A DNA stretch of 64,000 nucleotides, from positions 4,153,501 through 4,217,500 of the forward strand of contig NZ_CP016162.1 in assembly GCF_001941865.1 (NCBI RefSeq), written 5' to 3'. This document shows positions 25,522-35,846 of this stretch, in pieces. Source of the DNA: Pseudomonas alcaliphila JAB1 (GTDB taxonomy: Bacteria; Pseudomonadota; Gammaproteobacteria; Pseudomonadales; Pseudomonadaceae). Position 1 is the stretch's first letter. Each line of letters opens with the position of its first letter. A model generated the notes under the pieces. It made no database searches. It was not told the origin of the DNA and was given only the letters and a program-made list of their open reading frames with translations. The position numbers and the translations under genes were made by a program.

Positions 25522-28263
25522 TCAGCGCAGTAGACCGAGGCCCTTGGCCCGCGCCACCGCCTGTGTACGCCGCTCGACGCCAAGTTTGCTGTTGATGTGA
25601 CGGGCGTGGGTCTTGACCGTGTGCAAGGAGATGAACAGACGCTCGCTGATCTCCTGATTGGAACAGCCACGCGCGATCAACTGCAGCACGGCCAACTCGC
25701 GGCCACTGAGTTTTTCCGTCAGGCCGCCCGCCTCTACGACCACCTCCTCGTCAGAATCCCCGCTGCCTGGCAACTGCGCGAGCAGCGCGTCGCGCAGCGG
25801 ACACGGCGGACGCAACTGCAGACGCTCACGTAGCCAGCGCGGCTGATGCTGTAACAGCTCGATGAAAGGTAGCAGCGCACCGCCCTGAGCGAGATCCAGG
25901 CAGCTATCGAGCTGCTGCTGCGCCTCCCGCTCTCGCCCGGTCTGCTTCAGTAACTGGGCGAGCTGCGCCTGCGCCGCCAGACCGACCAACTGACCACCCA
26001 GCCCCTGTGCACGCTGCTGCAACGCACGCAGACGGCGCTCCGCATGCTCCAGCTCGCCCTGTAAGCGCTCCAGAGCCGCCTGCTGCAGATCGATATGCAA
26101 CGCCAGCTGCGGGTGAAACTCCGGCGCCAGTGCTCGCCCCTGCTCACCATAGGTTTCCGCCAACTGAGGCAGCCAGGCGGCAGCCAACTCCACCTGTCCT
26201 TGCCGCAGCCACAGCTCACACTTGATCAGCGTGATCATCGCCAGGTAGTAGATCGCCGGCACATCCCAGACATGCATCAAGCGTTCGGCCTCACCCAGCA
26301 GGGCAAACGCCTCGGCTGGCCGTCCATCACGCCCTTCCAGGCTGGCCAGCACGCAATAGCCAATCAACGCACCGACGTCGCGGCAAGCCCTGGCTTCGGC
26401 AATCCCCACTCGTAAGCGCTCCACGGCCTGAGGCTGCAGACGCAAACTGAGCAGATAGCCCTCATAAATCGTCAACCGCGCCCGCACCGAGTAACTACGC
26501 TGTGCCGGCAAACGCTGCACCAGCAGCAATCCCTGGTGCACCTCATCTTGCGCGCGCAGCACCTCACCACGGGCCTGTAACACACGAGCCCGCTCATAAT
26601 GGGCAAGCGCCTCGAGCAGAGGATTGTCGATACGCTGCGCCAGCTCCAGGGCGTCGCGGTTCAGCCCACGCGCACGCCACAAATCGCCACGCACCATGGC
26701 CAGGTTGGACAACGCCGACAGGCACATGAAGTGCGGGCCATAACGCTCCGCCGGTAAACCGGCCAAGGCCTCGCTGCATTGCCGTTCGGCACGCACACCA
26801 TCGCCACGGCCACGGGCGATGACCCCATCGAGCGCCTGCCATTGCGCCAGCAGGCTGCGCTGGGCGGCAGGCTCGGCAGCCGGCAGGAAGCGTGCGAGCT
26901 GATCAAGCAGCTCTTGGGCGGCATCCAGTTGGCAGGCCAATGCCAGTGCCCAGCCATAGAGCATGATCAGTCGTGGTGTACTGGCCAGCAGATCGTCTGG
27001 CAGATTGGTTTTCCAGCGCAGCAGCATGGCGATGTTCTGTTCCGCCAGCATCTGCTCCTCGGACAGGTTCTGCACCAGGCTGGCGGCCACGTCGGCCTGC
27101 CCCGCCAGCAGCGCCTGCTCGATGGCGGCATCCAGCATGCCTTGCGCAGTGAACCAGCGACAGGCACGCAGGTGGGCGCTGCCGTGCGAACGACTCAATC
27201 CGTCGGCAGAGCGCGCATTGAGCAAGTCGGAGAACAGGTGATGATAGCGAAACCAGTGCCCCTGCTCGTCGAGCGGTACCAGAAACACCTGATTGGCCTG
27301 CAGATGGCGGATGATCGCGGCGCTGTCATGGCTGTCACGAACCGCATCGCACAGCTCAGCGCAGAAGCGCTCCATGCAGGCGGTTTCATAGAGGAACTGT
27401 TGCACCTCGGCGGGCTGTCGCTCGATGACTTCCTCGAGCAGGTATTCACGGATCAGCCCTTCACCGCCGTGCAGTTGAAGCACCTCGCCAGCTTCCGCCA
27501 GTTCCTCGACAGCCAACAACCAGAGGCGTAAACCAGCGATCCATCCCTCGCTGCGCTGCAGAATCCCGCTGACCTGCTCCTTCTCGAGGCGCGCGCCCTG
27601 ACTTGCCAACAGCGCGTCCAGCTCGGCAGCCGTCAGACGCAGATCCTGCTCGTTGAGCTCCAACAACTGTCGCGACAGACGCAGGCGCGCCAGGTGCCAG
27701 TCAGGCCGCTGACGGCTGGTGACCAACAGCAGCACACCAGGGGGTAAATGGTTGAGAAAGAATTGCAGACAACGATCCAGCACCGGCCCCTGCGCCAGAT
27801 GGTAGTCGTCCAGCACCAGCAACAGCGGTTGACCATCATCGAGCTGCTGGGTCAGCTCATCGAGTAAACCGTCAAGCCACTGCTCGAATGCGAAGGGTTG
27901 GTGGCGCTGGCGCATCTTCAGCAGCCCGAGCGCTTCCTCGCCGAGGCCAGGGTAGAGCTGCTGCAGCCCGTTCAGGAGACGCTCGAGAAAGCGCCCGGGA
28001 TCATGATCGCGCTCGCTCAGCCCGAGCCAGAGGCTGTGCCAGTGATCGGGTAGTCGTTCGCAGAACTCGATGGCCAGCGAGCTTTTGCCAAAACCTGCTG
28101 GCGCACTGACCAGCAGCAAGCGCCCTTGCAGGCCCTCTTCAAGACGCTCACACAGCCTGGGCCGCGGCATATGCCCTGCCGGCAGTGGCGGACGATAGAA
28201 ACGCGCTTCCACCGGTGTGGCCGGCGTGTAGGGAAAACCTGGCGAGCGGGAGAGATCTGTCAT
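25522..28263 (-). CDS. LuxR-family, MalT-type large ATP-binding transcriptional activator
   Basis: The 913-residue protein has an N-terminal NTPase with Walker A SAPAGFGKSS near residue 57 and a Walker B-like LLLVLDDYHLA near 145. A central array of helical repeats for ligand or partner binding follows, and the C-terminal LuxR helix-turn-helix is LSGRELAVLQLIARGCSNQEISERLFI and TVKTHARHINSKLGV. MalT-like STAND activators multimerise with ATP and an inducer. It lies upstream of the DUF1329/DUF1302 genes on the same strand order, and similar trios occur in other pseudomonads, so it probably activates that cluster. The inducer is unknown. Confidence 0.92.
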   Translation of the reverse strand: MTDLSRSPGFPYTPATPVEARFYRPPLPAGHMPRPRLCERLEEGLQGRLLLVSAPAGFGKSSLAIEFCERLPDHWHSLWLGLSERDHDPGRFLERLLNGLQQLYPGLGEEALGLLKMRQRHQPFAFEQWLDGLLDELTQQLDDGQPLLLVLDDYHLAQGPVLDRCLQFFLNHLPPGVLLLVTSRQRPDWHLARLRLSRQLLELNEQDLRLTAAELDALLASQGARLEKEQVSGILQRSEGWIAGLRLWLLAVEELAEAGEVLQLHGGEGLIREYLLEEVIERQPAEVQQFLYETACMERFCAELCDAVRDSHDSAAIIRHLQANQVFLVPLDEQGHWFRYHHLFSDLLNARSADGLSRSHGSAHLRACRWFTAQGMLDAAIEQALLAGQADVAASLVQNLSEEQMLAEQNIAMLLRWKTNLPDDLLASTPRLIMLYGWALALACQLDAAQELLDQLARFLPAAEPAAQRSLLAQWQALDGVIARGRGDGVRAERQCSEALAGLPAERYGPHFMCLSALSNLAMVRGDLWRARGLNRDALELAQRIDNPLLEALAHYERARVLQARGEVLRAQDEVHQGLLLVQRLPAQRSYSVRARLTIYEGYLLSLRLQPQAVERLRVGIAEARACRDVGALIGYCVLASLEGRDGRPAEAFALLGEAERLMHVWDVPAIYYLAMITLIKCELWLRQGQVELAAAWLPQLAETYGEQGRALAPEFHPQLALHIDLQQAALERLQGELEHAERRLRALQQRAQGLGGQLVGLAAQAQLAQLLKQTGREREAQQQLDSCLDLAQGGALLPFIELLQHQPRWLRERLQLRPPCPLRDALLAQLPGSGDSDEEVVVEAGGLTEKLSGRELAVLQLIARGCSNQEISERLFISLHTVKTHARHINSKLGVERRTQAVARAKGLGLLR

Positions 28264-28365
28264 CGGCCTATTCTTGGAAGTCTTCTATGTGCATCGGCGG
28301 GCTCGATCTGAACCCAGCCTAGCGACTTGCAATGGCCATTTGAAGCGCCCGCTACAGTCCGTAAC

Positions 28366-28390
28366 GAAAAAGCCGGCGCAAGGCCGGCTT
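28366..28390 (-). terminator. Terminator of the DUF1302-DUF1329 operon
   Basis: An AAGCCGGC/GCCGGCTT stem is followed on the minus strand by five T, 24 bases after the DUF1329 stop. Confidence 0.82.
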
Positions 28391-28413
28391 CGTCGTGTTG
28401 CTTGAGACAGGTT

Positions 28414-29790
28414 TTAGCGAACGCCAGCCTGACGCAGAGCAGCTGGGGTGTAATCGCTGCCAGCGGCCTTGTAGTTGAAGTCGTAGGCTTGTTTCTCCTC
28501 GTTCTTCATACCCAGAGCCAGGTAGCGACCGGACAGCAGGTCGTACAGGGTTTCCACGGTGTACCACGGCACTTGCTTGTCGTAGTAGTACTGGGCATGC
28601 GCCTCAGCTACACGCCACAGGGTGCCACGGCCGTCGTAGTGGTCGATCAGAGCGGCTTGCCAGGTGTCCTCGTCGATGTAGAAGTCACGCTTGGCGTAGA
28701 TGTGACGCTCGCCCGACTTCAGGGTCGCGGTCACGTGCCATACGCGGTGCAGCTCGTAACGAGTCAGATCCTGATTGATGTGGCCAGCCTTGACGATGTC
28801 CGAGTACTTCAGGTTCGGCGAGTCCAGCTTGTAGGCATTGTAGGGGATGTAGATCTCCTTCTTGCCGACCAGCTGCCAGTCGTAGCGATCCGGCGCACCG
28901 TTGAACATGTCGAAGTTGTCGGACGTACGCAGACCGTCAGCGGCAGTGCCCGGACCATCGTAGGACACCTGCGGAGCACGGCGCACGCGACGCTGACCGG
29001 CGTTGTACAGCCACGCCAGACGCGGCTCCTTCACCTGATTGAGGGTTTCGTGCACCAGCAGCACGTTACCGGCCAGACGCGACGGAGCGGTTACGCGCTG
29101 CTTGAAGTAGAACAGTACATTGCTTTCCTTGCTCGCATCGAAGTCGGTCAGCGCATCACGGAAGGTGAACTCGTCCTGGAAGTAGACCAGCGAGTAGGAA
29201 CCGTTCGGCTGCGGAGTCGCCTGGGTCACCAGACGACGCACGCTGCCACCGCGGTAGCGGGTGATGTGGTTCCAGATCACTTCCAGACCGTTCTGCGGGA
29301 TCGGGAAGGGGTTGGCGGTCTGGAAGTTCTCCAGGCCGTTGCCACCTTCCACCATCCTGGTGTTCACCGCGTTCTGCTTGGTCGCCTCGAGCACTGCGGC
29401 CGGCAGGCTGGCCGAACGGTGAGTCGGATAGACCGGCATCCTGTAGCTGTCCGGGTAGCGCTTGAACATGGCCAACTGGCCAGGGGTCAGCTTGTCCTTG
29501 TACTGCTCGACGTTCTGCGCGGTGATGGTGAACAGCGGCTGCTCGTTGGCGAACGGATCGGCCAAAAAGCCTCGCGGATCGACCGCACCGGCGTTGGCCG
29601 GCAGACCGCCAGTCCAGGCCGGGATCGAGCCATCGGCATTCCCTGCCATCTCGGCGCCGACCGGAGTCAGGGTGTTGCCCAGCTTCGCAGCCTCGTCAGG
29701 CGACACTGCCGCCATCACGCTGGTCGCCAGCAGAGACAGGGTCAGGACACCGCTTTGCCACAGTTTTTTTGTTTTTTTCATTTGCATCAT
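28414..29790 (-). CDS. DUF1329 periplasmic/outer-membrane-associated protein
   Basis: The 458-residue protein begins with a signal peptide (KKLWQSGVLTLSLLATSVMAA). The mature protein has the features of DUF1329, including GGLPANAG near 55 and the long LolA/B-like beta region (RYRGGSVRRLVTQ, RVRRAPQVSYDGPGTAADGLRT, SGERHIYAKRDFYID). It follows DUF1302 by 23 bases and is the second gene of the pair. These pairs are linked to uptake or export of hydrophobic substrates and to esterase secretion clusters. The start ATG has GAGGAATC upstream. Confidence 0.92.
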   Translation of the reverse strand: MMQMKKTKKLWQSGVLTLSLLATSVMAAVSPDEAAKLGNTLTPVGAEMAGNADGSIPAWTGGLPANAGAVDPRGFLADPFANEQPLFTITAQNVEQYKDKLTPGQLAMFKRYPDSYRMPVYPTHRSASLPAAVLEATKQNAVNTRMVEGGNGLENFQTANPFPIPQNGLEVIWNHITRYRGGSVRRLVTQATPQPNGSYSLVYFQDEFTFRDALTDFDASKESNVLFYFKQRVTAPSRLAGNVLLVHETLNQVKEPRLAWLYNAGQRRVRRAPQVSYDGPGTAADGLRTSDNFDMFNGAPDRYDWQLVGKKEIYIPYNAYKLDSPNLKYSDIVKAGHINQDLTRYELHRVWHVTATLKSGERHIYAKRDFYIDEDTWQAALIDHYDGRGTLWRVAEAHAQYYYDKQVPWYTVETLYDLLSGRYLALGMKNEEKQAYDFNYKAAGSDYTPAALRQAGVR

Positions 29791-29813
29791 GATTCCTCGA
29801 AATTCCTGGCCGC

Positions 29814-31802
29814 TTAGAAGCTCATACCGAAGCTGAGTGCGACGAAGTCGCGATCATCAATGGTGGAGTACTTGCCATCAAAGAAGTTGGTGTAGGACAG
29901 GCTGGCGGTGTAGGTATTTTGATAGTCCGCATCAAGACCGAGACTAATAGCCTTACGCCCCTCCTCAAAGTTACCGCCAGGACCAGGCGAGTAGCCTTTT
30001 ACATCGTGCGACCAAGCTACACTCGGACGCAGGTTCACACCCGCCAAGGCATTGGGGTAATCCCAGATGGCACGAGCGCGATACCCCCAAGAATCAGTGG
30101 TCGTGAAGCCATCACGATCACAGCCCTTGGCGACATTACCCAGATCAGGGTTAGGTCCAGCGGTACCAGTGTTTACCGTTTCGCACATGCCGCCGGCAGA
30201 ACCGAAAATTGGATCACGGCCATAACGAATATCTTTTGTGCTTTCCAGACCGCCAACGTGTGTCCAACCGACTTCGCCAACCAAAGTCAGACGAGAAGCC
30301 CCCATGACCTGGTCGATGAAGTGGGTGAAGGTGGTCTGCAACTGAGTAATTTCCTTCCGTTTGTAGCCATGCAACAAACCATCCGAGCCAGCAGACAACG
30401 GCGAAACATCCGCGTAGGGATTGGCAACAACAGCACCGCCCAAAACAGTAATTTCCATATCACGCAATCCAGCATATAGCACATCTGTACTATTCAATTG
30501 GACGGGAGCATTAGGGCGATAGCTGATTTCCCCCGACCATGCCGTACCGGTAGGTAGGGTTGTAGAAAAGCTCAAACCATAAAGGCGGATATCCTCCGGG
30601 TACTCCATGAAATACTTACCAGAGCCCGCCAGTGGCAGCGCCCCTAATCTCGCAGCACCACCAATTGCCGCAGCAGGGGCAGCCCCCGCTCCTATAGCAG
30701 CAGCAGCAATACCGCTTGCAAATGCATTTGCGTTAGCCAATCCGGCAGCAGTCGGCGACACTCCACTGAAGATAGGCGCACGACTGTGGTAATTCATGAA
30801 ATAAGCGCCAAACTCGGTATCCAGTGGCTCGAACAGATAACGAAAGGCAAGGCCCCACTGCCCACTGTCACGGGCATCCTTATCACCCGCCCGCTGCACG
30901 ATCACACCTTCGTCGGGACTTCCCCAGGTTGTCCCCATCATGCCAAGCTGGCCCAAAATGGCGTCTGCCGCAGCCGGTGGCTGACCACTTGCAATCAAGG
31001 ACTGCCTGGTCGCATCCCTGGTCGTCAGCACCGCTAAGTTGTTATCACAACCATCGGCGACAATATCAGCTTGCGAGAAGAACGTTCCGCAGTTATCGAC
31101 AACCGTCTGATCCCACTCAAGTTGGTAGAAAGCCTCCATGGAAAGGTTGTCGGTCAGGCTCTGGGCCACATAAAACATATTGACCGGAATAAGGCCTTCC
31201 TTGATTTCTGCACCAGGACGGCGGAATGCGGCGACATCAACAGGGTTGATGGCATTGATGCCATTCTGAATAAAGGTGCTTTCACCCCAACTGACTACCT
31301 GCTTGCCCAGGCGTACCGAACCCGGCTGATTGCCGATGGCATAGTTGTGGTAGATGAATGCGTCGAGGATTTCACCCCCAGATGACTGGGCGCCCTCCTT
31401 GCGGTTGCTGTCGCTGATGTCCTTGAACTCACGCCCCTCGTCTTTCAGTTCGAAGTCGTACCAGTACTTGCCGCGCACGAATACGCCGGTGTCACCATAC
31501 TTCAGTTCAAGGTCATGGATACCCTTGAAGATCTTCGAGAAAGTTTCGCCACGCTTGAAGTTGAGGTGGCCGTCATCGGAGGTCTGTGACAGGCCACGAC
31601 CGCCATTATTAGCGCCAATCAGATCCTTATTAGGCTTCGAGGTCGACCAGCTAGCACCGACCGACAGCGACGAGTCGAACTGCCCTTCGATCTCACCGAT
31701 ATTGAAAGTGACGCCGAATGCCGGAGCGGCAAGGGTGGAAGCGAGGCTGACGGCCAGCGGCAGTTTTGCCAGGCGCCAGTAGGGTTTTGTTTTTGTTGTC
31801 AT
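29814..31802 (-). CDS. DUF1302 outer-membrane protein
   Basis: The 662-residue protein has a signal peptide (LAKLPLAVSLASTLAAPAFG), then the DUF1302 start FNIGEIEGQFDSSLSVGASWS and a beta-barrel-like sequence ending in aromatic FVALSFGMSF. An alanine-rich stretch near residues 365-400 (FASGIAAAAIGAGAAPAAAI) is probably a surface or plug loop. It is the first gene of the DUF1302-DUF1329 operon. The family is thought to be an outer-membrane channel or receptor for hydrophobic compounds; its role here is inferred from acyl-CoA ligase and thiolase neighbours. Confidence 0.92.
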   Translation of the reverse strand: MTTKTKPYWRLAKLPLAVSLASTLAAPAFGVTFNIGEIEGQFDSSLSVGASWSTSKPNKDLIGANNGGRGLSQTSDDGHLNFKRGETFSKIFKGIHDLELKYGDTGVFVRGKYWYDFELKDEGREFKDISDSNRKEGAQSSGGEILDAFIYHNYAIGNQPGSVRLGKQVVSWGESTFIQNGINAINPVDVAAFRRPGAEIKEGLIPVNMFYVAQSLTDNLSMEAFYQLEWDQTVVDNCGTFFSQADIVADGCDNNLAVLTTRDATRQSLIASGQPPAAADAILGQLGMMGTTWGSPDEGVIVQRAGDKDARDSGQWGLAFRYLFEPLDTEFGAYFMNYHSRAPIFSGVSPTAAGLANANAFASGIAAAAIGAGAAPAAAIGGAARLGALPLAGSGKYFMEYPEDIRLYGLSFSTTLPTGTAWSGEISYRPNAPVQLNSTDVLYAGLRDMEITVLGGAVVANPYADVSPLSAGSDGLLHGYKRKEITQLQTTFTHFIDQVMGASRLTLVGEVGWTHVGGLESTKDIRYGRDPIFGSAGGMCETVNTGTAGPNPDLGNVAKGCDRDGFTTTDSWGYRARAIWDYPNALAGVNLRPSVAWSHDVKGYSPGPGGNFEEGRKAISLGLDADYQNTYTASLSYTNFFDGKYSTIDDRDFVALSFGMSF

Positions 31803-32019
31803 CGACGCTACTCCATGTGTTTTTTGTTATGGATGCTTGGACTATAGCCAGCAGGTGGTACTGCTTGATCCCTCGAAAGTGTGATTTGCAGCCCCCAGGC
31901 ACTCTGGCTCGCAGGTTTCAGGCCCTGCCCCTAGCCAAGCATGGACGTGAAACAGCAATTAGCAAGCCAAACGCTTGTTTGACTGAGCGGTCACTTTCAC
32001 CGCCCAGTCAATTCGCACC

Positions 32020-33702
32020 TCACAGCGTGGACAGGAACGCGCTGCCAGCCTCCTGCCACTGGGCGATTTCGACGCGGATGCGCTTCTTGTCCAGTTTGCC
32101 GACGCTGGTCTTGGGAATTTCAGTAACAAGCGCGATCTGCGTGGGAATCGCCCACTTGTTGATGTGACCTTGCTCGACGAAAGGCTTGAGATGCTCCTTC
32201 AAGCCTTTGGCGTCCAGCCCCTGCTCTTCACGCAGTACCAGCAGCGCAAACGGGCGCTCGCCCCACTGCGGATCGGGCACGCCCACCACCGCCACCTCAC
32301 GCACCGCCGAGTGACGGCTGATCAGGTCCTCCAGCTCCAGCGAGGAAATCCATTCCCCCCCGGTCTTGATCACATCCTTGATTCGGTCGCGGATTTCGAT
32401 GAAACCCATACCGTCGATGGTCGCCACATCGCCGGTGTGCAGCCAACCGTGTGCCCAAAGTTCCTCGCCCTTCTCAGGCTCACGGAAATAGCCTTGGGTC
32501 AGCCAGGGCGCGCGCAGCACCAGCTCGCCCTGGGACTCACCATCGCTCGGCAGCAATTTGCCATCGGCATCCATGATTGCGGCTTCCACCAGCGGCACCG
32601 GAATACCGGCCTTGATTCGATAGGTGGTGCGCTCGTCCTCGCTACCGGCGCGCAACTCTTCATTGAGGTAAGCGCAGGAGATCAGTGGGCAGGTCTCGGA
32701 CATGCCATAGGCCGCGGTCAGCTGGATACCACGCTCCTTGGCCGCCTCGTAGAGGGAGCGATTCAGCGCACTACCACCGATGATCATCTTCATGCCGCCG
32801 AAGTCATGGCCCTGCGCCCCCGGTGCACTCAGCACCATCTGCAGGATGGTCGGGACGCAGTGGGAGAAGTTGACCTTCTCTTCCTTGATCAGGCGGCAGA
32901 GCATGTCCGGCTCGTAGCGGCCGGGATATACCTGCTTGACCCCGAGCATGGTGGCCACGTACGGCACGCCCCAGGCATGCACGTGGAACATCGGCGTAAT
33001 CGGCATGTAGACATCGTCATTGCCCAGCAGGCGGATGCTGTCCAGGCCGCCCATGGTGGTCGCCATGGACATGGTGTGCAGCACCAGTTGCCGATGAGTG
33101 AAGTACACGCCCTTGGGGTTACCAGTGGTGCCAGTGGTATAGAAGGTCGTAGCCACCGAGTTCTCATCGAAATCGGCGAAGTCATAGTGCGGGCTGGCCG
33201 CAGCCAGCAGGCTCTCGTACTCGCCAACGAGGTTCGGCAGCTCGGCGCTCTTGTCCACGCCATCGGTCAACAGCAGGGTCTTCTCGACAGTGGTGAGCTG
33301 CCCGGCAATGCCGTTGTACAGCGGCACGAACTCACTGTTGACCAGCACGAAACGGTCTTCGGCATGGTTCATGGTGTAGAGAATCTGATCCGGCGACAGG
33401 CGGATGTTGATGGTGTGCAGCACCGCACCAAGCATGGGAATGGCGAACATGCACTCCAGATAGCGATGGCTGTCCCAATCCATCACCGCCACGGTATCGC
33501 CGGCCTTGACCCCCGCCTCGCTAAGCACGTTGGCCAGGCGCGCGACACGCTCGTTGAAGGTGGCATAGCTGTAACGCAGCTTGTCGCGATAAACGATTTC
33601 ACGGGTCTTCTCGTAACGACTACCGGAGAGCAGCAGACGCTTGATCAGCAGCGGATAGGCGTGGGCGTTGTTGGCGGGAGGGATCAGTCGAGTCTGCAGC
33701 AT
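32020..33702 (-). CDS. alkK: Fatty-acid-CoA ligase, AlkK-like
   Basis: The start at 33702 has AAGGTGA upstream and gives 560 residues. The AMP-binding loop [18 protein letters not shown] lies near 185, the A5 motif [10 protein letters not shown] near 335, the A7 aspartate in [20 protein letters not shown] near 430 and the A10 lysine in [13 protein letters not shown] near the C-terminus. It activates medium- or long-chain fatty acids to acyl-CoA. The length and sequence resemble the AlkK group of pseudomonads, but chain length is inference. It lies between DUF1302 and a divergent thiolase gene, forming a fatty-acid catabolic neighbourhood. Confidence 0.88.
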   Translation of the reverse strand: MLQTRLIPPANNAHAYPLLIKRLLLSGSRYEKTREIVYRDKLRYSYATFNERVARLANVLSEAGVKAGDTVAVMDWDSHRYLECMFAIPMLGAVLHTINIRLSPDQILYTMNHAEDRFVLVNSEFVPLYNGIAGQLTTVEKTLLLTDGVDKSAELPNLVGEYESLLAAASPHYDFADFDENSVATTFYTTGTTGNPKGVYFTHRQLVLHTMSMATTMGGLDSIRLLGNDDVYMPITPMFHVHAWGVPYVATMLGVKQVYPGRYEPDMLCRLIKEEKVNFSHCVPTILQMVLSAPGAQGHDFGGMKMIIGGSALNRSLYEAAKERGIQLTAAYGMSETCPLISCAYLNEELRAGSEDERTTYRIKAGIPVPLVEAAIMDADGKLLPSDGESQGELVLRAPWLTQGYFREPEKGEELWAHGWLHTGDVATIDGMGFIEIRDRIKDVIKTGGEWISSLELEDLISRHSAVREVAVVGVPDPQWGERPFALLVLREEQGLDAKGLKEHLKPFVEQGHINKWAIPTQIALVTEIPKTSVGKLDKKRIRVEIAQWQEAGSAFLSTL

Positions 33703-33892
33703 GAAATCACCTTGAGGCACGCGAGGAATAGGTATGCAACGACTCTAGAGCGGCTCATGCACAGCTAAATCAGCCCAAAGAATGATTTGCCACGTGACCC
33801 TATGGCCACTTTTGGTCACAGGTTAGAATCAATCCAGCTAGTCAGTCCTGAAACAGGCTTCATCGCCCCATACTTTCGTTCGAGGTAACACC

Positions 33893-35068
33893 ATGTCCGA
33901 TATCGTCATCGTCAGCGGCGCCCGTACTCCCATGGGCGGTTTTCAAGGCAGCCTGGCCAGCGTGCCAGCTGTCGAGCTGGGCGCTGCCGCCATTCGTGAA
34001 GCAGTCAAGCGTGCCGGTATCGAGCCAGCCGACGTGCAGGAAGTGATCATGGGCTGCGTACTACCTGCTGGTCTCAAGCAAGGTCCGGCCCGCCAGGCTT
34101 CGCTCAATGCCGGACTGCCCCCTGCCACCGGTTGCACCACCATCAACAAGCTGTGCGGCTCGGGCATGAAGGCGGTGATGATGGCTTTCGACTCGCTGAA
34201 GGCCGGCAGCAACCAGGTAATGATCGCTGGCGGCATGGAAAGCATGTCCAACGCGCCCTATGTGCTGGAAAAGGCCCGCACCGGCCTGCGCATGGGCCAT
34301 GGCGAGATCAAGGACCACATGTTCCTCGACGGCCTGGAAGACGCGCGCACTGGCCGCCTGATGGGCTCCTTCGCCCAGGAAACGGCCGACCAGTACGGCA
34401 TCACCCGTGAGGAAATGGACGCCTATGCCATCGAATCGCTGCGCCGCGCGCAGGCGGCGATCAAGGACGGCTCGCTGGACGCGGAGATCGTCCCGGTCAC
34501 CGTCACCTCGCGCAAGGGTGAGGTGGTGGTCAAGGATGACGAACAGCCGCTGACGGCCAACCTGGACAAGATCCCGACACTCAAACCCGCCTTCAAGAAA
34601 GACGGCACCATCACCGCCGCCAACGCCAGTTCTATTTCCGACGGCGCCAGCGCACTGCTATTGATGACTGCTGATGAAGCCGCCAAGCGCGGTCTCAAGC
34701 CGCTGGCCAAGGTGGTTGCCCATGCGACCCAGAGTCAGGACCCGAGCGAGTTCACCCTGGCCCCCATCGGCGCCATGAGCAACCTGCTGAAGAAGACCGG
34801 CTGGAGCAAGGATGAGATCGACCTGTTCGAGATCAACGAAGCCTTCGCCATGGTGACCATGCTCGCCATGCGCGAACACGGCCTGGATCACGCCAAGGTC
34901 AACGTCTTCGGCGGTGCTTGCGCCCAGGGCCATCCGGTCGGTTCCACCGGCTCGCGGATCATCCTCACCCTGATCAACGCCCTGCAGAAGAAAGGCGGCA
35001 AACGCGGCGTCGCCTCGCTGTGTATCGGCGGCGGCGAAGCCACTGCAGTCGCCATCGAACTGCTGTAA
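33893..35068 (+). CDS. Acetyl-CoA C-acetyltransferase (thiolase)
   Basis: This 391-residue protein has the catalytic cysteine in NKLCGSGMKAV near residue 88, the histidine box EINEAFAMV near 318, and the C-terminal active cysteine in GGGEA preceded by SLCIG; GGACAQGHPVGSTGSRI near 345 is the thiolase signature. It catalyses thiolytic cleavage or condensation of acetyl-CoA units in fatty-acid or ketone metabolism. It is divergent from the acyl-CoA ligase gene. The length is normal for biosynthetic-type thiolases. Confidence 0.95.
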   Translation: MSDIVIVSGARTPMGGFQGSLASVPAVELGAAAIREAVKRAGIEPADVQEVIMGCVLPAGLKQGPARQASLNAGLPPATGCTTINKLCGSGMKAVMMAFDSLKAGSNQVMIAGGMESMSNAPYVLEKARTGLRMGHGEIKDHMFLDGLEDARTGRLMGSFAQETADQYGITREEMDAYAIESLRRAQAAIKDGSLDAEIVPVTVTSRKGEVVVKDDEQPLTANLDKIPTLKPAFKKDGTITAANASSISDGASALLLMTADEAAKRGLKPLAKVVAHATQSQDPSEFTLAPIGAMSNLLKKTGWSKDEIDLFEINEAFAMVTMLAMREHGLDHAKVNVFGGACAQGHPVGSTGSRIILTLINALQKKGGKRGVASLCIGGGEATAVAIELL

Positions 35069-35082
35069 GCCAGCCCATCACC

Positions 35083-35110
35083 AAAGAGCCCCGCAGTTGC
35101 GGGGCTCTTT
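35083..35110. terminator. Hairpin terminator after the thiolase gene
   Basis: AAAGAGCCCCGC/GCGGGGCTCTTT, 15 bases after the thiolase stop and before the converging LysE-type gene. Confidence 0.85.
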
Positions 35111-35137
35111 CGTTTAGCAGGCTTTTGCAAACTACCG

Positions 35138-35767
35138 CTAGCGCATTTCGGTCAGCGCCAGCTTCACACCGATCCCGACCAACACTGCGCCCATCAGCCG
35201 ATCGAACCAGTGCCCCATGCGGGCAAAGCCGGCGCGCACGCGCTGCTGGCTGAACAGCCAGGCCACCAGGCAGAACCAGAACGCGGTGGCCAGCGCCAGA
35301 TAAAGGCCGTAACCGGCCTGCACCGCCACTGGGGTATGCGGGTTGATCACCACGGTGAACAGCGACAGGAAGAACAGCGTCGCCTTGGGATTCAAGCCAT
35401 TGGTGATGAACCCCGTGACGAAGGCGCCACGACCGCTGCGCTCGCCGGCTGCCAGATTCAGCTCGGCACTGGCCGGGTCGGCAGGACGCGCGCGCAGCGC
35501 CTTGATGCCGATATACAGCAGGTAGGCTGCTGCCAGCCATTTCAGCGCGTTGAACAGGACGATGGACTGCGACACGATCAGGCCGATACCGAGCAACGAA
35601 TAAGTGACGTGGACCAGAATCCCGGTACCCACTCCGAAGGCGGTGAACAGTCCCGCGCGGCGACCGTAGCCGACGCTCTCGCGCACAACGATGGCGAAAT
35701 CAGGCCCAGGGCTGGCCACCGCCAGCAGGTGAATCAGGGCAACGGTGAGAAATTCAGTCCAGTACAT
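35138..35767 (-). CDS. LysE/RhtB-family amino-acid exporter
   Basis: The ATG at 35767 begins MYWTEFLTVALIHLLAVASPGPDFAIVVRES, which is the family N-terminus with the conserved SPGPD. The 209 residues contain about six hydrophobic helices, and TNGLNPKATLFFLSLF near 125 is the second signature. It would act as an inner-membrane, proton-driven efflux carrier for an amino acid or homoserine lactone-like compound. It is divergent from the hydroxyacid dehydrogenase gene with only 79 bases between starts. Confidence 0.92.
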   Translation of the reverse strand: MYWTEFLTVALIHLLAVASPGPDFAIVVRESVGYGRRAGLFTAFGVGTGILVHVTYSLLGIGLIVSQSIVLFNALKWLAAAYLLYIGIKALRARPADPASAELNLAAGERSGRGAFVTGFITNGLNPKATLFFLSLFTVVINPHTPVAVQAGYGLYLALATAFWFCLVAWLFSQQRVRAGFARMGHWFDRLMGAVLVGIGVKLALTEMR

Positions 35768-35846
35768 GGTGGCTCCGCATCGACGCTGAAGGTCTGGTAG
35801 GCTCGCCAATCTACTCTTGCGACCCTCCTGCGAAAAGGTACAGCTG

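Noticed and set aside
28327..29817. 496-codon plus-strand frame over the DUF1329 gene
   Set aside because: Shadow frame; the minus strand has signal peptide, family features and a terminator.
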